From NCBI RefSeq assembly GCF_000006565.2, contig NC_031474.1, positions 1,709,662-1,773,661 on the forward strand: a DNA stretch of 64,000 nt, in the 5' to 3' direction. Numbering within the stretch: position 1 is the stretch's first letter; each line of letters opens with the position of its first letter. Of the stretch, positions 36,181 to 49,300 are shown piece by piece. The notes under the pieces are model-generated. The model did no database searches. It was not told where the DNA came from and was given only the letters and a program-made list of their open reading frames with translations. The DNA comes from Toxoplasma gondii ME49 (lineage: Eukaryota; Apicomplexa; Conoidasida; Eucoccidiorida; Sarcocystidae). A program made the translations under genes and the position numbers.

Positions 36181-38066
36181 ATGAATCACTCTCGACTGGT
36201 GATTTCGCGGTCATATGAGAATAGAGAAATGCTGGTTTCAGTCCATTTTCTTCGCGCACCTGTGAGGCGCCGTGGAATAGTATTGCGGGGCCTCCTAGTG
36301 AGCATCTGTGGTTTTCTGTCACAGAAGGGACCGCTTTTTGAAAGATTTTCCGTCATCACTCCTACTCTATCCACCATCAACTTACCGTATCCTTTGTTTG
36401 CTGCTGCGCAACCGTCCCGCGAAACAACGGATGACTTACTTGTTGAAGACGCATTCGACAATGATACCCTGCAGGACGGCCGTTCAGGTCTTCGCGGGCA
36501 GAAAAGTCCCCTGCTGTCCGCCATAGATCTAGACTTCCCAAGGAATTCATCTGATCCTCCTCTCCCTCTGGAGCAGGCAACTGAAGATGCGTCTTACAAA
36601 TGGATCTACCCTCGCTATCCCGGTCAAAAGTTCTACGCCCCACGAGGCGCCGAAAGTCCACAAATGGCTTACCATGGTGAGGCTTACCCGAAGGAGACCG
36701 AAGGCAGGCGTAAGCGCAGCTCTTTCACGGACTTGACCCACACCCAGAATTCCCTCACCGCTTCGCACCGGGATACCAGCTCAGCCGCCGAACCCGATGG
36801 GTTTGTTTCAGGGAAGGCCTCTCCTAGTATTGGTGGGATTGACGTTACCCTGAAGGGACGCGAACGAAAAAGGAGAGCGGGGAACAGAGAGGATAAAAGA
36901 CATTCCTGGAAACGACGGAGGCCAAGAGTGCAGCAGCAAAAGCGTGTTCGCCGGAGAAGAAAGACGGTAAGGTTCGCCTTCTCAATGGAGATCCCGTGTG
37001 TGAAAGAACGTTTCCTTCCATGTGACGGAAACAGTCGTATTGCATGTTTCGGGTAATTTTGTATGAGGTACCTCTTTTACTCTGACTACCACCGTTGTTC
37101 AATTAGCTGCTCTTTGAATGGCCGCAAGAACATGAAGCGACTCCTGCGGAGGAAATGTCGATTCTGACTTGCATTCCCCGGAGTTGAAAGACATATCCTG
37201 ACTAAAGAAACAGAGAAACCGCGCTTTCCGAGCGAAGTACCTGTTACCTCTACGGCGTTCAGGCAGTGGTACCGCTGGTTGCATGCGGACTAACTGACGA
37301 GATAAAAAGCGAGCGATTCTGATTCCCATGGAGCGTACTCTTGTTTATTATGTTTGGCGCGTACGAATAGAGGGCGAAGGAAGGAGAGAAACATCAACAG
37401 CTTCGGTGAACCTGGTTCTCGCCTTAAAGCGCCGTCAGATTTCAGCATTACAGCGGCGTACGATGTTGTGTATGTGTATATGTGTGTTTTGTGTGTTGCT
37501 TTTTCTAAAAGGGAATGTCCGTGAATTTGCAGCAGAGGAAGCGACATTCTTTTCGCAGTATTCTATTCGTATGTGCGTGTGTTGATTTGCAGCTTGATGC
37601 CCGTCTAGCAATCGTGACCGCATTACTGGTAGGCGCAGTTTCCCTCCTCGGATACCAGCATGTTCAGCTGAAGCGTCTGAAGAAGAAAGGAGATACTTTG
37701 GATGCTCTGTTGTCAGTTGCGGATGCACTTGCACAACGGTTGCACGACGAAAGTTCGACTTCGTCAAGCACTGAAGTCTACAAACTGATGGTGGATATGA
37801 TGACACAAGGACAGGCTGCCCTGGAGAGTCATGCAGAGCTCACGACTGCGGTCAAACGCAAAAGAAGAATCGAACAGCAAATGGATGCGCGGAAGAAACT
37901 CGTGGACCATTTGAGAAGCGGGAAACATGCACAGCGAAAGGGAGTAACACAAGATGTTAAACACGCGATACGAAAGATTTCTGAAGAGCACGAAAAAGAG
38001 GTTGTGGAACTTCTTGAAGAAGCAATGAAAATAATCGACAGCTTCGCTTCTTTTGCAGAGACCTAG
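36181..38066 (+). CDS. Probable secreted basic protein with one TM segment and coiled coil
   Basis: Two exons, ending at 36966 and resuming at 37593, with a phase-0 join (GTAAGG donor; GATTTGCAG acceptor). Start ATG at 36181 is one option; ATG 36229 in the same frame is another. The N-terminus has a hydrophobic segment (GIVLRGLLVSICGFL) that may act as signal peptide or anchor, with a second hydrophobic patch ending in LFAAAQ. A disordered acidic then Pro/Tyr region follows. A very basic stretch (many RR, RRRR, KRRRP) runs up to the splice site. Exon 2 opens with a TM segment (LAIVTALLVGAVSLLGY) and ends in a ~130-residue Lys/Glu coiled coil. The layout resembles dense-granule proteins of coccidia, but I recognise no specific one. 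Function unknown. Confidence 0.65.
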
Positions 38067-39188
38067 AATCGATGGGTGAAGACGGGTATAGCGAAGGCTG
38101 AACTCCACTACAGTCAAGAGCTTCGTTGCAGGCTGAAAAGAACGACTCGAGAACGAAATGAAAGGCGCCACGAAATACAGGGACACCCCTGAGCATGACG
38201 AAATTTCGTGGAGTGATATTCTCAAACACCAGGTCGATGTGCTTGATTAAAAAGGACTCTCGACAGGAGCAAAGGACGCGGTCTTTCGAAACCAGCGAAA
38301 TCCGCGAAGGGTACTCCCAGTGCAAAAGCCAGCTCGCCTGTGAATATGGCTCCATCACGTATTTTACCTAGAAAGAAAAAACATTAATGAATGCCCACCA
38401 TGGCGATTATACTACACTCTCGTATTCGCCCTTGTTGATGAAAAGGCGGGCTACATGGTGATCTGATGTACATCGTGAGGCAGCGTACGTCGAGTGGGCC
38501 CGGTGCCCGCCGATAAGGTTCTGTCTGTATCGCGACTGCCATCTCTCTTTTCAGAACGACAGAGACATTTGTGGAACAATCTGTCGCTCTGTCTATCTTG
38601 TTCTCGCATGCCGTGACTGTCCTTCCGGTGACGGACTGACAGGTGTGGGATCGACTACAAATCACGCACAAAATATATACAGGCTAAATGTCATTTTGGA
38701 TGTTTCCTTGTCCCATGTGTTTGTACCTCTGGGTATAGGGACTGTTCATGAGAACCATCCCCTTCGTTGCGCTCGGTTGAAACTTTCGGCAAAAGAGTTG
38801 CACTAGAATAGATTTTCCAGTCTTCTTTCCTGTGGTACCCGTAAAGTCAGATCATTAATCGTCAAAAAAGAATTGTATAAAAGTAACAGCTTTGCATAAT
38901 GACCACACGCGACCTTCTAATCATCAGGAAGACTTGTTTCCTGTAGATTCATGACATGTTTTTCTGAGCTCCTGAACTCCTCCGCATCATGTCAATGCTT
39001 ACGATGTCCTTGAAAATCATCAATGATTTTTGGACTACACGCAGCATACGCTGGAAATGTGGAGGGGCTTTCACAGCTGAATAGTTCCGCATGGATAGGT
39101 AACACGCGTCTGGGAATACTTGCCAAGTTTCGTCCGGATTCCTCCTTGAGTACACGCTTTCACGCCCGTCCGGCCAGGTAGCGGTCAT
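38060..39188 (-). CDS. Unrecognised multi-exon gene (partial model)
   Basis: Three stretches on the - strand look coding. (a) ~39167–39008 opens with ATG at 39188 or an AG just upstream, contains WPDGRESVYSRRN and TWQVFPDACYLSM, and ends at a GTAAGC donor. (b) ~38830–38730 lies between a CACAG acceptor and a GTACAA donor; its best frame contains KEDWKIYSSATLLPKV. (c) From ~38367 down, after a TTTTTTCTTTCTAG acceptor, two frames stay open; one contains KYVMEPYSQASWLLHWEYP and another IFTGELAFALGVPFADFAGF. Phases of (a) and (b) do not agree in the frames I prefer, so the model is incomplete. The 3' end runs close to or under the last exon of the + strand gene. Possible 5' exons on the same strand lie at 40612–40560 (signal-peptide-like, MTTRTVCFFAFCLAAQ) and near 39.4–39.8 kb. 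No family recognised. Confidence 0.35.
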
Positions 39189-41001
39189 TCACACTAGCAT
39201 CAACATGAAGGAATGTATCAATGAATGTGCTTGTATATGCTGAGAAATACGCCTGAGCGGAAATTAAGTTCAGAAGGAACGTACAATGAACATCCGACTT
39301 ATGAATCCCTTAAAAAAAATGCGTGGTATGGGCGCTCGTATGTTATGCTCCGAGCCGCGCAACCCCTGTCGAGCCCTCGTTCTTCGTCGGAGAAGGGTAG
39401 GTTGCGTGCAGTGCTCTAGAGTTGTCGGAGACTGCTACTGGATGCCCCTGCTTCCTGAGCAGTGAGAGATCGCAAGGTGCTACTGATACATTAAAAACAC
39501 TTTTCTCTTTTCCGTGCGGAGAAGGAATGCACAAGGATCAGCCCTGGTTATGTCATGGGTCAGATTATGAATTTGCCACCCTACCGGGATGGGTTTTTTC
39601 AGAGGTCCGGCCCGTCCCTCATAGCCTTGTATTTTGTGTTAAGCGTATATCCCGACATACATGATTTGGTGTCTGCTGTATATCAACCTATGCAGATGTG
39701 AGTCTGTGGGATACCACCGGTGTTTTGTGTCGTTCCTGTCACACGTTTCTTTTAGTGCTGAGCTGGATGCTACGGTCTCAACACGAATTTCTGCCCTTGA
39801 ATGCTGGCACGAATCTACGGCCATCACTCGCTTCACAAATCCAGAAGCACACGGCATTTAAATTAAGCAACGAGAGCACCCGCAGGGATCGGTAATAAGA
39901 TCTGACAGTTGTTTTGGCGAGTTCATCCACCAGTGACTTGTCTACAGCCGTATTTTTGTTCCTAGACTCCGCGTAAGTGCCGATTAGTAGTCTCTCAGGA
40001 AGCCGATGTCTCGCACTGCGCCGTCCAGGGTGTGGCGAAAAAGTTACTTGCAGTGGAAAACCTCACTGCGGAGCCTGTGTACGCCAAACCAGATTCACGA
40101 AGGGAGAACGTATCAGACAACTGACAAGTCCGTGGGTCAATTTCGCGCTAAAGGGTCTCCCTATTAGACGCAGGACTCGAAGAACAGCAACGTGGAGTGA
40201 GGAACGGTAAGGAGGGCATCGTCGTGCCGCCGCCTTGCGACAACAAAAGGTTGTAGAGGGACCAGACAAAGGAAGAAACATAAAAACTGGGAACATTCGA
40301 CGGTTCCCGATTTTTGACGACTGACAAACCACACGCCAGGCAATAAGACAGATTTATATCCTTCCCATCTTTACATGATATTTTGCGCCACATCAAATAG
40401 GACAAATCTCCCACGCGGACACTCGTCCCGTGCTGTCTAGTCGTAGCTCGCAAAAAATATGCATCCAGAGGTAAACGCTGAGGGACTGAAATCCTGTGAA
40501 CTCCGCCGAAACACCTGAGTGTTCGTGGATTGGTTGCCTCTGCTCCCTCATTCTCAAAAGCTTCATAGTCACCTGCTCGACTTGTGCTGCAAGACAGAAA
40601 GCGAAGAAACACACGGTTCTTGTAGTCATTTCCGCTCGCGAACGACCAGACTCTAGTGCGTCGCTTGCAGTGTAGGAAGCGGTGTTTCGTTTGAAAACGA
40701 TATCGGTTGGAAGTGAGATACTCTGTCTATACAAAGAAATGTGTACCCAGTCCCTGCTACAACTGTGCTGCTGAGTGAAACTAAGGATGTCTTTAACCAA
40801 ATAGAACTCTGAAAAAAGTGACCCACGCGCTAGACAGAAGCGAAAACGGACTGACAGAAGACTTTCGCACGCCCCCAAATGTGCAGCTCTGAGACGAGAC
40901 TGCGACAAGCCAGTTTCAAGTCTCTCAACACACTGGAAGATGCGTCTCGTGCAGCTTGATCCTTACCGAGCTTCTGCGTATCCTGCTTGGTATGGGTCCG
41001 T
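39189..41001. other. Region without a confident gene
   Basis: Apart from the possible upstream exons noted for the 38–39 kb gene, I see no domain or consistent splice structure. It should include the 3' UTR of the Lys/Ser-rich gene. Confidence 0.4.
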
Positions 41002-43032
41002 TCAGAGGAAGACTAAACAACATTCGTTCGGTCTGTTTCCCTTCTTGCCTACCTTCTTCAATCTCAAAGACTGGCCGCCATCATCGCTCTGTTCGGACTT
41101 TCGCCTCGAAGAAAATGCCTTTTTCCTTGACTCAGCATCTTCCTGGTCGCCGTCGCAGCCTCGAGAAGAAGCACGGTTTTCCGCGTCGCTTCCCTCAGAC
41201 GAAGAACTCGATGAGCGTCTCCGCTTCCTCCTTGAAGGTTCCCCTTCGCTCTCACTCTGGTCAGACGACTCTTCATTCTGCCTCCGCTTTTGTTCCTTCT
41301 TTCGCTTCTTCGCTTCCTTCCGCTTCTCTTTTTCGGCACGACGCTTCTCTCGCTTGAGCCTCCGTTTTTCTTTCTTTTTTTCCTTTTTTGCGAGCTTGCG
41401 GGCCTCTCTCCTCTTCCGCCTTCTCTCTTCGAAAGCCGACCTGATGGTTGCGTCCATCATGAAAAAGGGAACGCCTTCTTCGTCCTCGCTGCTTTCGCTG
41501 TCACTTGAATCGCTGCTACTGTCGTCACTGCTGCTGCTCTTCCGCTTCTTGTGCTTCGACTTCTTCTTCTTTCCTTTCTTCCTTTCCTTCTTGCCTCTGT
41601 CCTCGCTGCTGCTATCTGTGGACTCTCCGTCGAACTTCTTAAAAACTTTCTTCGCGTACTCGCGCATCTTCGGTCTCGGCGCGCTCTTCGCAATCTCATA
41701 CTGACACCCCTCCTCTGCGCCAGACAGTTTTGATCCACATCGTCCTCCATTTGCATCTGATTACAACGGGAAAAGACAAAGTTGAACAGGTATTTCATAG
41801 AACAAAGGAGACGGGTGAGAACCGGAAGAAAACACGGAGAGCGACGGCGACAAAAGACGCGGCAGAAGGCCCACAGGAAGGCACCAGTAACCGAAAAAGA
41901 AAGGTGCTCAGAGTACCATGTAGAAACGACCTTGTTGGGTGAAAGGAGCCCTTGTCAAAAAGTCGACATGCAGTAAAGAGACGAATCTAAGAAAGACAGC
42001 ACAGATGAAGCACAGAAGCACAGTTGCCTAGAATAAACGGGAACCCGGCGCAGCAGCGACGTCAGAAAAGAAAGCAGAACCCGTCACGGTGACGCGTCCA
42101 CAGAAGGCCAGCGAAGCAGAAGGACAAACCCACAAGTGCTAGAGGGAGGCACAAAGAGGCACCGCATTCACGCGAACACGGAATCCACGAGAATACGGTA
42201 GCATCGTCCAGCAACACACGTGTGACACGTGTTGTGAACATCGGACACACTAGGGAAGAAACGTCATAAAAAGAATGGAGGCCCATCACACGAGTCACGC
42301 AGGAAAGAAGGAAAAAGAGCCAGTGAAGGGGAATGAGAGTTGGGAGGACATCAACAGATCCGCAGTGGCAATGGAGGAATAGTAACGTCTCAAGGGGTCG
42401 GCGACGAGGTGGTGCGGCAGTTCACGTGGAGATAACGGACGAGCATCATGATAGGAAGGGGAAGGATGAAGCAAACTAAAGAAAAGACAAGAGACGACGA
42501 ACAAGCAAATTACACATGGGCATAAAGAGGAGGCATCCACTACAGAGGACTTTGTGCGCACCGTGCTGCGGCGAACGACACCTTCTTATCCACGTCTTCA
42601 CACTTCGTTAGAGGATCGGCGTAGCCACTGCATCTGTATTTTTCCATAGAACCTAGACGGTTCTCTCTGTTTCCAGCCCTGAGAAATCGGACGCCTTTTG
42701 GGACAGTTGAACTCTGCGAGTGGTTACACGCGTGTACGCAGAGACAAATAAAAGCCGCCTGACATACTCATGGCTATCTAGCACTACACGGAAATAAACG
42801 CTGATTCGATTTGCACCAGAGTCAACTATTTGGGGGGTCACAATCATCAACATCGTTCATCACTGGTCGCGGCGCGCGAGAAGGGAGGCAGCTTTTCTCG
42901 GGACGAACGAAAAATTGACGATGCAACAGATGCCAGTGTGTACAGGTCGATGAAGCCCGGAAAGTCATTTAGTCTTATTATCCACTCACCTTCCTCTCGG
43001 GATCCTCCGTAATCATGGTCGTAGTTGGTCAT
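41002..43032 (-). CDS. Lys/Glu/Ser-rich, probably nuclear protein, unrecognised
   Basis: Two exons: 43032–42990 (ATG in CACCATGACC context, GTGAGT donor, phase 1) and 41756–41002. The intron is ~1.2 kb and the spliced product 265 residues. The start is Tyr/Gly/Asp-rich. A short conserved-looking block follows (YEIAKSAPRPKMREYAKKVF). Then come alternating Ser/Asp/Glu-rich and Lys/Arg-rich runs, including many KKEKKK and RRKR strings typical of disordered nuclear or RNA-processing proteins with several bipartite nuclear signals. The TGA at 41002 follows a GNRPNECC tail. A donor-like AAG/GTAGGC occurs 44 bases earlier, so the true C-terminus may lie on another exon. No enzymatic domain. A splicing or nucleolar role is only inferred from composition. 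Confidence 0.7.
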
Positions 43033-46000
43033 GGTGGTCGTCCGCGTTCGAGACACCACAATCGACTGCGCGTTTCTCTCGCCACTCTGTAAGACTGGCT
43101 GTAGTGCCAGCTTTATTCTGCTCTCCAGGGGCTCCTCTCAACCTCCCAGACGCGAAGAACAACGAAATGCCTCCTTTTTGAAACCGACCTTTCTAGCTGA
43201 TGCTTCTCCAAGAGACATGAACGAAGGGAAGCAGCACAGCCGAATTCTGAATTCTAACTTCCGGCGCGACGACCTACAATCGGGAGACAAACAGGACCGG
43301 GGAAGCACCCGGGGAAAAAGCAAAGTAAAAAAACTGATTGTGACCCATACACCAACGAATGTAGATTAATGTGAAAGTGCAGACGGATCAGTCCATTTCA
43401 TCGGAATTCCGGCTCAAACACGCGTTCAACAGAAGAGTTCCACTTTTTTGCAGAAACTTCTTCCACAGCTGCATGCGCGTGCGAGACACGCTCGTGGAAC
43501 AGCGGGAATGCCAATTTTTTCGAGTCAAACCCCCTACAGTTTCAACTTGTAATGATTCCTCACGGCATCAAGAGGATTGATTCAATGAGTTAGTGGGGGG
43601 TTCTGGAACGGACAGGAAAAAGAAGAGTTTGTTTTTCCACGGGTGCGCTTGGAACCCTTGTCAGCGGAGCGGTACGGAGGTGCGTGTGCACACGGCGACG
43701 GCTCTCTTTTGCCGCTTCACCCTTGAGCCGCGCCTGTGTTCTTTTTGCAGTGTGAGATGGAAGCTCTCTGCATTGCGGCTGGGAACGCAAACCTCGGAAA
43801 ATAGTGACTCTCAAATACATCCCCGTCGACGAGTCCGAGGCGCCTGCCCGAACGACACTCGTGCCATGCACATCTGCCTGCTGTCACCGGTTGAGTCTAA
43901 GAGGACCACGACCTTTAACTATGACTACGAAAGGAAAAATTTCTGTTCATGAAATTGAATGAAAAGATACTGAAGCGAATTGATGGGCGACGGAGCTACA
44001 GGCACAACTCGCGCCGAAAGGGAGGAGTGTAATTAGGCGAGAAAGAAACCAGCCTGCCGGAAGCAATACATGCAGAAGACTAAGCAGCCGCAGAGAAGGG
44101 AAGGACCTCAGCAAACATCTCGCGCGTACACTCAGCCGGACACGCAAGAAGTATAAACAAACAAGTCTGGAGGAACTTACCACGCTTGAGGGGGCAAGCC
44201 ACAAGCATGCTTCTGCTATGCTGCAAAGAGGAGAAGCGAAGTGCCGGTGACCAGATTGCCCTGTGCTGGTTTCACAGCTTGAATCCAGCCACAAAGCAAC
44301 TTGAACAATAATACGTCACTATACCCGGAAGTGGATTATCTGTCTGAAAGCCGGAGGAAGTCCCCGACGACTTCCGCAGTTTCTCGATTGGCTTGTGGTT
44401 TTATTCTCTTTAGAGTGAAACGTCTCCGTTGTAGGTATGAGGAACTGACCGATCTGCACCGAAGACCTCGCGGTAGTTGCTGTTCGTGAAACAGCCGACA
44501 TTAGCCGGCGCAGTACAGTACTCGGGCAACCCCTCTAGCGTATCAGAAAACGCTTCTACTTGTGAAATGCATGAGGAATAATGCGGCTGCCACTGTTTCA
44601 TAGCAGTGCACAATTGATATCTTCCACTTCGAAGGGAAAGCTTCGACGAAACCACAGCAGAAAATTGTGGCGTGAAGAGCACCGAGCTGCAGTTCCGGTA
44701 CCTGTGCTGCTCCTCTTCTGACTCCGGAGTTAGCATTCAGCCGTCGCGTTGTTTCAGAACAAAGTATAGAGGTGACAGGAAGATTAGAAAAGCAGGCAAG
44801 AGGCAACATGGAGAGCCACTTGATTGGAAAAACTCGGACATCAACCGCATGAAGGTAGGACAAATTCAGAGTGACGACTAAAGGAGGGCACGAGATGTGA
44901 AGGGAAGGTTCTGCTAACACAGTGGAGCTCGGATCCTGCAAACAGAGACCTTCAAGGTGCAAAACAGTTGTCCACCTCGTAGTCTATGTTCCCCAGAAAA
45001 GGCATCGAGAAGCATGGAGAACCTTCCTGCATATTTCTGTGAAATCGGTAACTTCTTTCCGTCGGTAGCATTGCCTACAAGATACATACGACAGCCAAAC
45101 AGCCGTAAAGCAAAGAGGAAACAAACTCATTTTCTCCACTCAATGACAGCAGCAAAGTACCGTTACGCTCGCTGTCCCTGCTCCGAAATCGAGGACAGCC
45201 TGACCTAGCTCGTCTGAATGCTTGTCAAGACTCTTTCAAACACTTTTGTGTACGTCCTGCACGTAGCTTCTGTCTTTCCTTTCGCGTGTCCGTTTGAGGA
45301 CCGACGTCGACCCACTTCGTGACTTGCCAAAGGGTTACACATCTACGCATCTCATTGTTTGATACCGACAAAAAAAAGGGAACCCGACGAATCGAATTCG
45401 CTTTTGTTCACCGTTCACCCCAAAGCGTTTTCCATGGCCATGGCAGTCCCCTGCTGTGTCGTTGCGTAGTTCCATCTCGCGGTTTCACCCTGACAGTCCC
45501 CCAGGTGAAAACGGGGTGCTGTTTGATTCCGCTGTCGTCAAGGAAGCAAAGTGTCTGTGACGGTTACAACCCGTGTATGAGCCATGCAACGAGAAACGCC
45601 CACTGACAGACCTTTCCCCCCGCAGACAGTCCAGCAGCCACAAAACCACGGCAAACCCAAAGGTATGGATTATGGGTGCGTTGTGCACTCCTTGTTGAGG
45701 CATGCACAACAGATACGAACAACCGAGAGAGAAAAGGTGTTCCCCAGTTCTGTTTCCCAGTGGGTTTCGACGACAGCGCTACAAGCCTCTCTAGGTTTCT
45801 GTAGGTTGAGACACGCGCACGCAGAAGGACTTCGCAAGCCCCTGTCTGCTGCGGTGGAAGATCGGCACACGACGCTCGCCGATTTCTCCTTCCAGCGCAC
45901 CCTCTCTACCAGCTTTGGTGCTCCTGATCATGTGGAAGTTTTCAAAGAAACCGAGAAAAACGCGACAAAAAGCTCGCTAGCTCCCTCTGCATACGCCACT

Positions 46001-46355
46001 GACAGGACGGACCCGAAAACAGCCACATTACGGGACCGAGGCTCATTTCTCTTTGTTCATTCTAAGGAGTGTTCCGGCGTGCGGCGTCTCCTCGACATCC
46101 GCATACCATTTCGCTGTCCCTCTATGCACCGAAGATGTTGAAAGCACCATATGTGTCGCTGCTTTCTGTTAATATCGACGCACGAGCCTGACTGAGAATC
46201 CGGGATGTCCTCTCTTCTCGATACCGGGGAGGCTGTTGCTCTTGACTGTCAACAGCGCCGAGTGCTGCCCCTGCCCTCGACGAGTCAAAAGTGGGCGCAT
46301 GCGCGTCTCGCTGATACACCATCGCATCTCCATCGCTTTTCCTCCCCCCCCTCTT
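43033..46355. other. Intergenic between two - strand genes
   Basis: The promoter of the Lys/Ser-rich gene and the 3' UTR of the J-protein gene are expected. A 185-codon open frame on + (45584–46141) has no domain, no splice context and atypical composition, and is not called. Confidence 0.45.
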
Positions 46356-49300
46356 CTACAGTTCATCGTGCCCTGAGGTCTTCGTCCTTTGCTTCCCCAC
46401 CAGCTGCGGAAACTGGGTTAACTTCCCCGTCAGCTGCTTTCCTCCCGATACCACGTCGTTGACGAAGGACTCCAGAGACGCCGGCGTCAAAGGGCCGGAC
46501 ATGACCTGTGAAAAAACAAGAACGCTCCTCACTCTGCTTAAAGTCGAGACGCCATCGCAGGTCTGGTAATCCCAACGAAAACGGAATTTTGAAAAAACAC
46601 GCCGTGTTTTCAGATCCCTTCGAACACGCATTTCGGAGAAAGCAAGACGGGCACTGCCCCGAAGCGAGACAGAGTGCGACAACCAGAACGCTAGACGAGA
46701 GCGAGGCATAGAGAAACGCGCTCGCACGTATATGCATGCGCGTTTGTGTGCATACGTGGGGGTTGCGTGGCAAGAGAAATCACAGAAATGTGGCGCAGAA
46801 TTCGCGTTGTAAGATGGGAATGAGATAGATCACTCCCATCCAGCCTTTTTTTCAAGCCCAGTTCTGTCGCGTCGGAGTTGGATGCATGCAGCAGTGCGCC
46901 CTCATGGTTGTCTCCTCACCTCGTATTTCTTCCGCTTTGGTCGGTACGCAAGAAAGACGATTTCTTGGTCCGAGGAGAGCGAAAAAACGCGCGTGAAACC
47001 GGGCTGTGAGCAAGCAGAGGACTCCCCGTGAAACACAGAGGATAGAGAGAGTGGAAAAAGCTTTTCTCCGCCATCGGAAAACGTCTGTGTCTGCTCAAGA
47101 TAAAGAGAACCCTTTCGATGAGCTACCACAGAGCCACTGAGCACAAAGCTGTGTTTTGAATTCCTGACTGTGTGGCGCAAGAATGCTGCAAAAAAGGATC
47201 TACCCACTTTCAATCTGTCTAGATCTCTGTCCCACGCAACTGTAATACGGAGGTGACTCTTTCAAGAACAGGGCATACACTCTCATGCGCGCTTATCGAA
47301 GATGCACGTGAAAATACGATAAACGAGATCTGTCTTCTTCCATGCGTCAAAGGAAAAGAACTCGATTCTGTCTCCATGTGCGTGGATGCTCGCGAAAACT
47401 TTCCACCTGTTCCACCAGAGCAAACAATGCTGTCTTGGTAGCCCTAAACCCTAAACCTTCGGTGGCATTCACCACCTAGAGAGCTGGTCGTCTTTCCTTT
47501 TAAAAACTGTTCTAGCTACGCAAACTGTTTGCTCTGAATTCGGTAGTGGCCTGGGTGCGGCACTGTACCCTCCATTAAGTACTGGCTCTTTTAAAAAATT
47601 ATTCTGCATTCTGAATCGGGTGATTGGTTATTTAGTGGATTTGCTGTTCTGGGGATTGTCAGGAGGATGCCTAGTTCGATTCACTTCCTCGGTCAAACGC
47701 AGGTGCCGTGGCTGTGAGTAGCGCCCACCTGCGCGTCCCTGTTAACCCAACAGATCTTGAGCGGATCCCGCTTGAACTTTTCAGCAAGTTCTGTCAACTT
47801 CGCAAAGAGGTCTTTGGGCGCCAAGGCAGCGGCCATCGCGTCGGGCACGAGAAGAACGAAGCAAAACTGAAAAAGAAACAAAGCGGAGGACCCAACAAGC
47901 TCGCAGGAACGAAAGGGCGCAAACACATCACAGAAAGGAGGTGTACCTGCAAGAGTGATGGTATATTCACGTGCATGGAAAACGAGAGGGAGCACGTGTG
48001 CGGCCGCGACTGATATCAGAAAAGAAGGCAGAGCAGGCCCCAGCAAAAATGAAACTCTTCACCTCACTAACAACTGAAGCAAGGGCACAGGCACTCTGCT
48101 GTGTACCGCGGGAACTGATTCTTTAGGAAGACTATCGCGCACATGCTGCAGACAACAGAAAGACGCTACTCGCCGGAAAGCGGGAGACAACGCTGTGGAC
48201 ACAGGACGGGATCGACGAGACCAAGATGAACAAAAAACGAAACCCCAGGTGAGATCGCACCTCACATCGTACCTGCGAATCATCTTTGCTGCACTCCCCA
48301 CTGGAGACGCGCCTCGCTGTGAGCTCGCGGAAAGCAACGCCAGATGCCGTCCGTGCCTGGAGAGGAAGGACGGGGACAGGAGACACGGATGTGAAAGGTG
48401 ATGGCAATGAAAGAACACAATAACCCGTGACACACGGACAGAGTCAAAAGGAAAAGATGCAGAGCTAAAATACCCACTACACGCATCGGGGGACAAACGC
48501 GAAAATAAGAACCCGTCTGCAGAGAACACCAGATGAGACAAACGCCGTGAGCCTTGTGAATATGCACGAACACGGGGAAAACAGGAACAAACACTGCAAA
48601 AGGTACCGGAGGGGTTGCAGGGCGACCGGTACCAGTGTATGTATCGTCCCCGAAAGGCAGTTTCTCGTATCTTATATGCTACACGTAACCCCATCTAAAA
48701 CCAGTGATGTGCAGTATTTATGCCATCAACGTGACCACGAATCACCATCAACCACAAAGTTCGTTGACTGACAGAACAAGATCAAAGGGGGCGATGAGAG
48801 GAGCTGGGATCTTATTTTCAATAACTATCATCGTAACTGTGCTCCGCAAACACTACAGAACTTGATCAGCGTATGACCATCCATCGCTATTGAAGTGGAA
48901 CCATGTTCCCCGACACCCAGAACACGAAGTTGTTCCACCCTGTCGTTTGGGCTCGCGTATCCTTACTTTCGCCGCAAGCCGAGAAAACGTGAGCGTCAGC
49001 AGCTCCTGGTTGACGTGGTTTTTCACATCGATCCACTCGCCCGTGAGAAGGTCAATGTCATCGACGGCTAGGAGCGAAGGAAAGACAATTTCCGCGGGAA
49101 GTGGTTTATCGCTGTGCGTGTGTGTGCGATGCTTCCTTTGATATTCGAGACCTTCCCCGAATGCCTTCAAAAGGTTCTTCTGGTTTTTGAAGACAACCCC
49201 CATCGCGACCTGGTTACGCATTTGATAGGACAGGTACTTGAAGAGAGGCGGAATGCCTCTTTTGTCCGTGAAGAGAACGACCTGAACGATGCACCACAGA

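Noticed and set aside
40940..41704. 255-codon open frame on the + strand, rich in Ser, Phe and Leu
   Set aside because: It is the antisense of the Lys/Glu/Ser-rich gene; AAG/GAA-rich coding reads as CTT/TTC on the other strand, so the frame stays open by composition.
45584..46141. 185-codon open frame on the + strand
   Set aside because: No domain or signal peptide, random composition, and located in the 3' UTR region of the opposite-strand J-protein gene.
47673..47681. TTCGATTC resembling a tRNA T-arm
   Set aside because: No acceptor stem, D-arm or anticodon arm could be folded around it.
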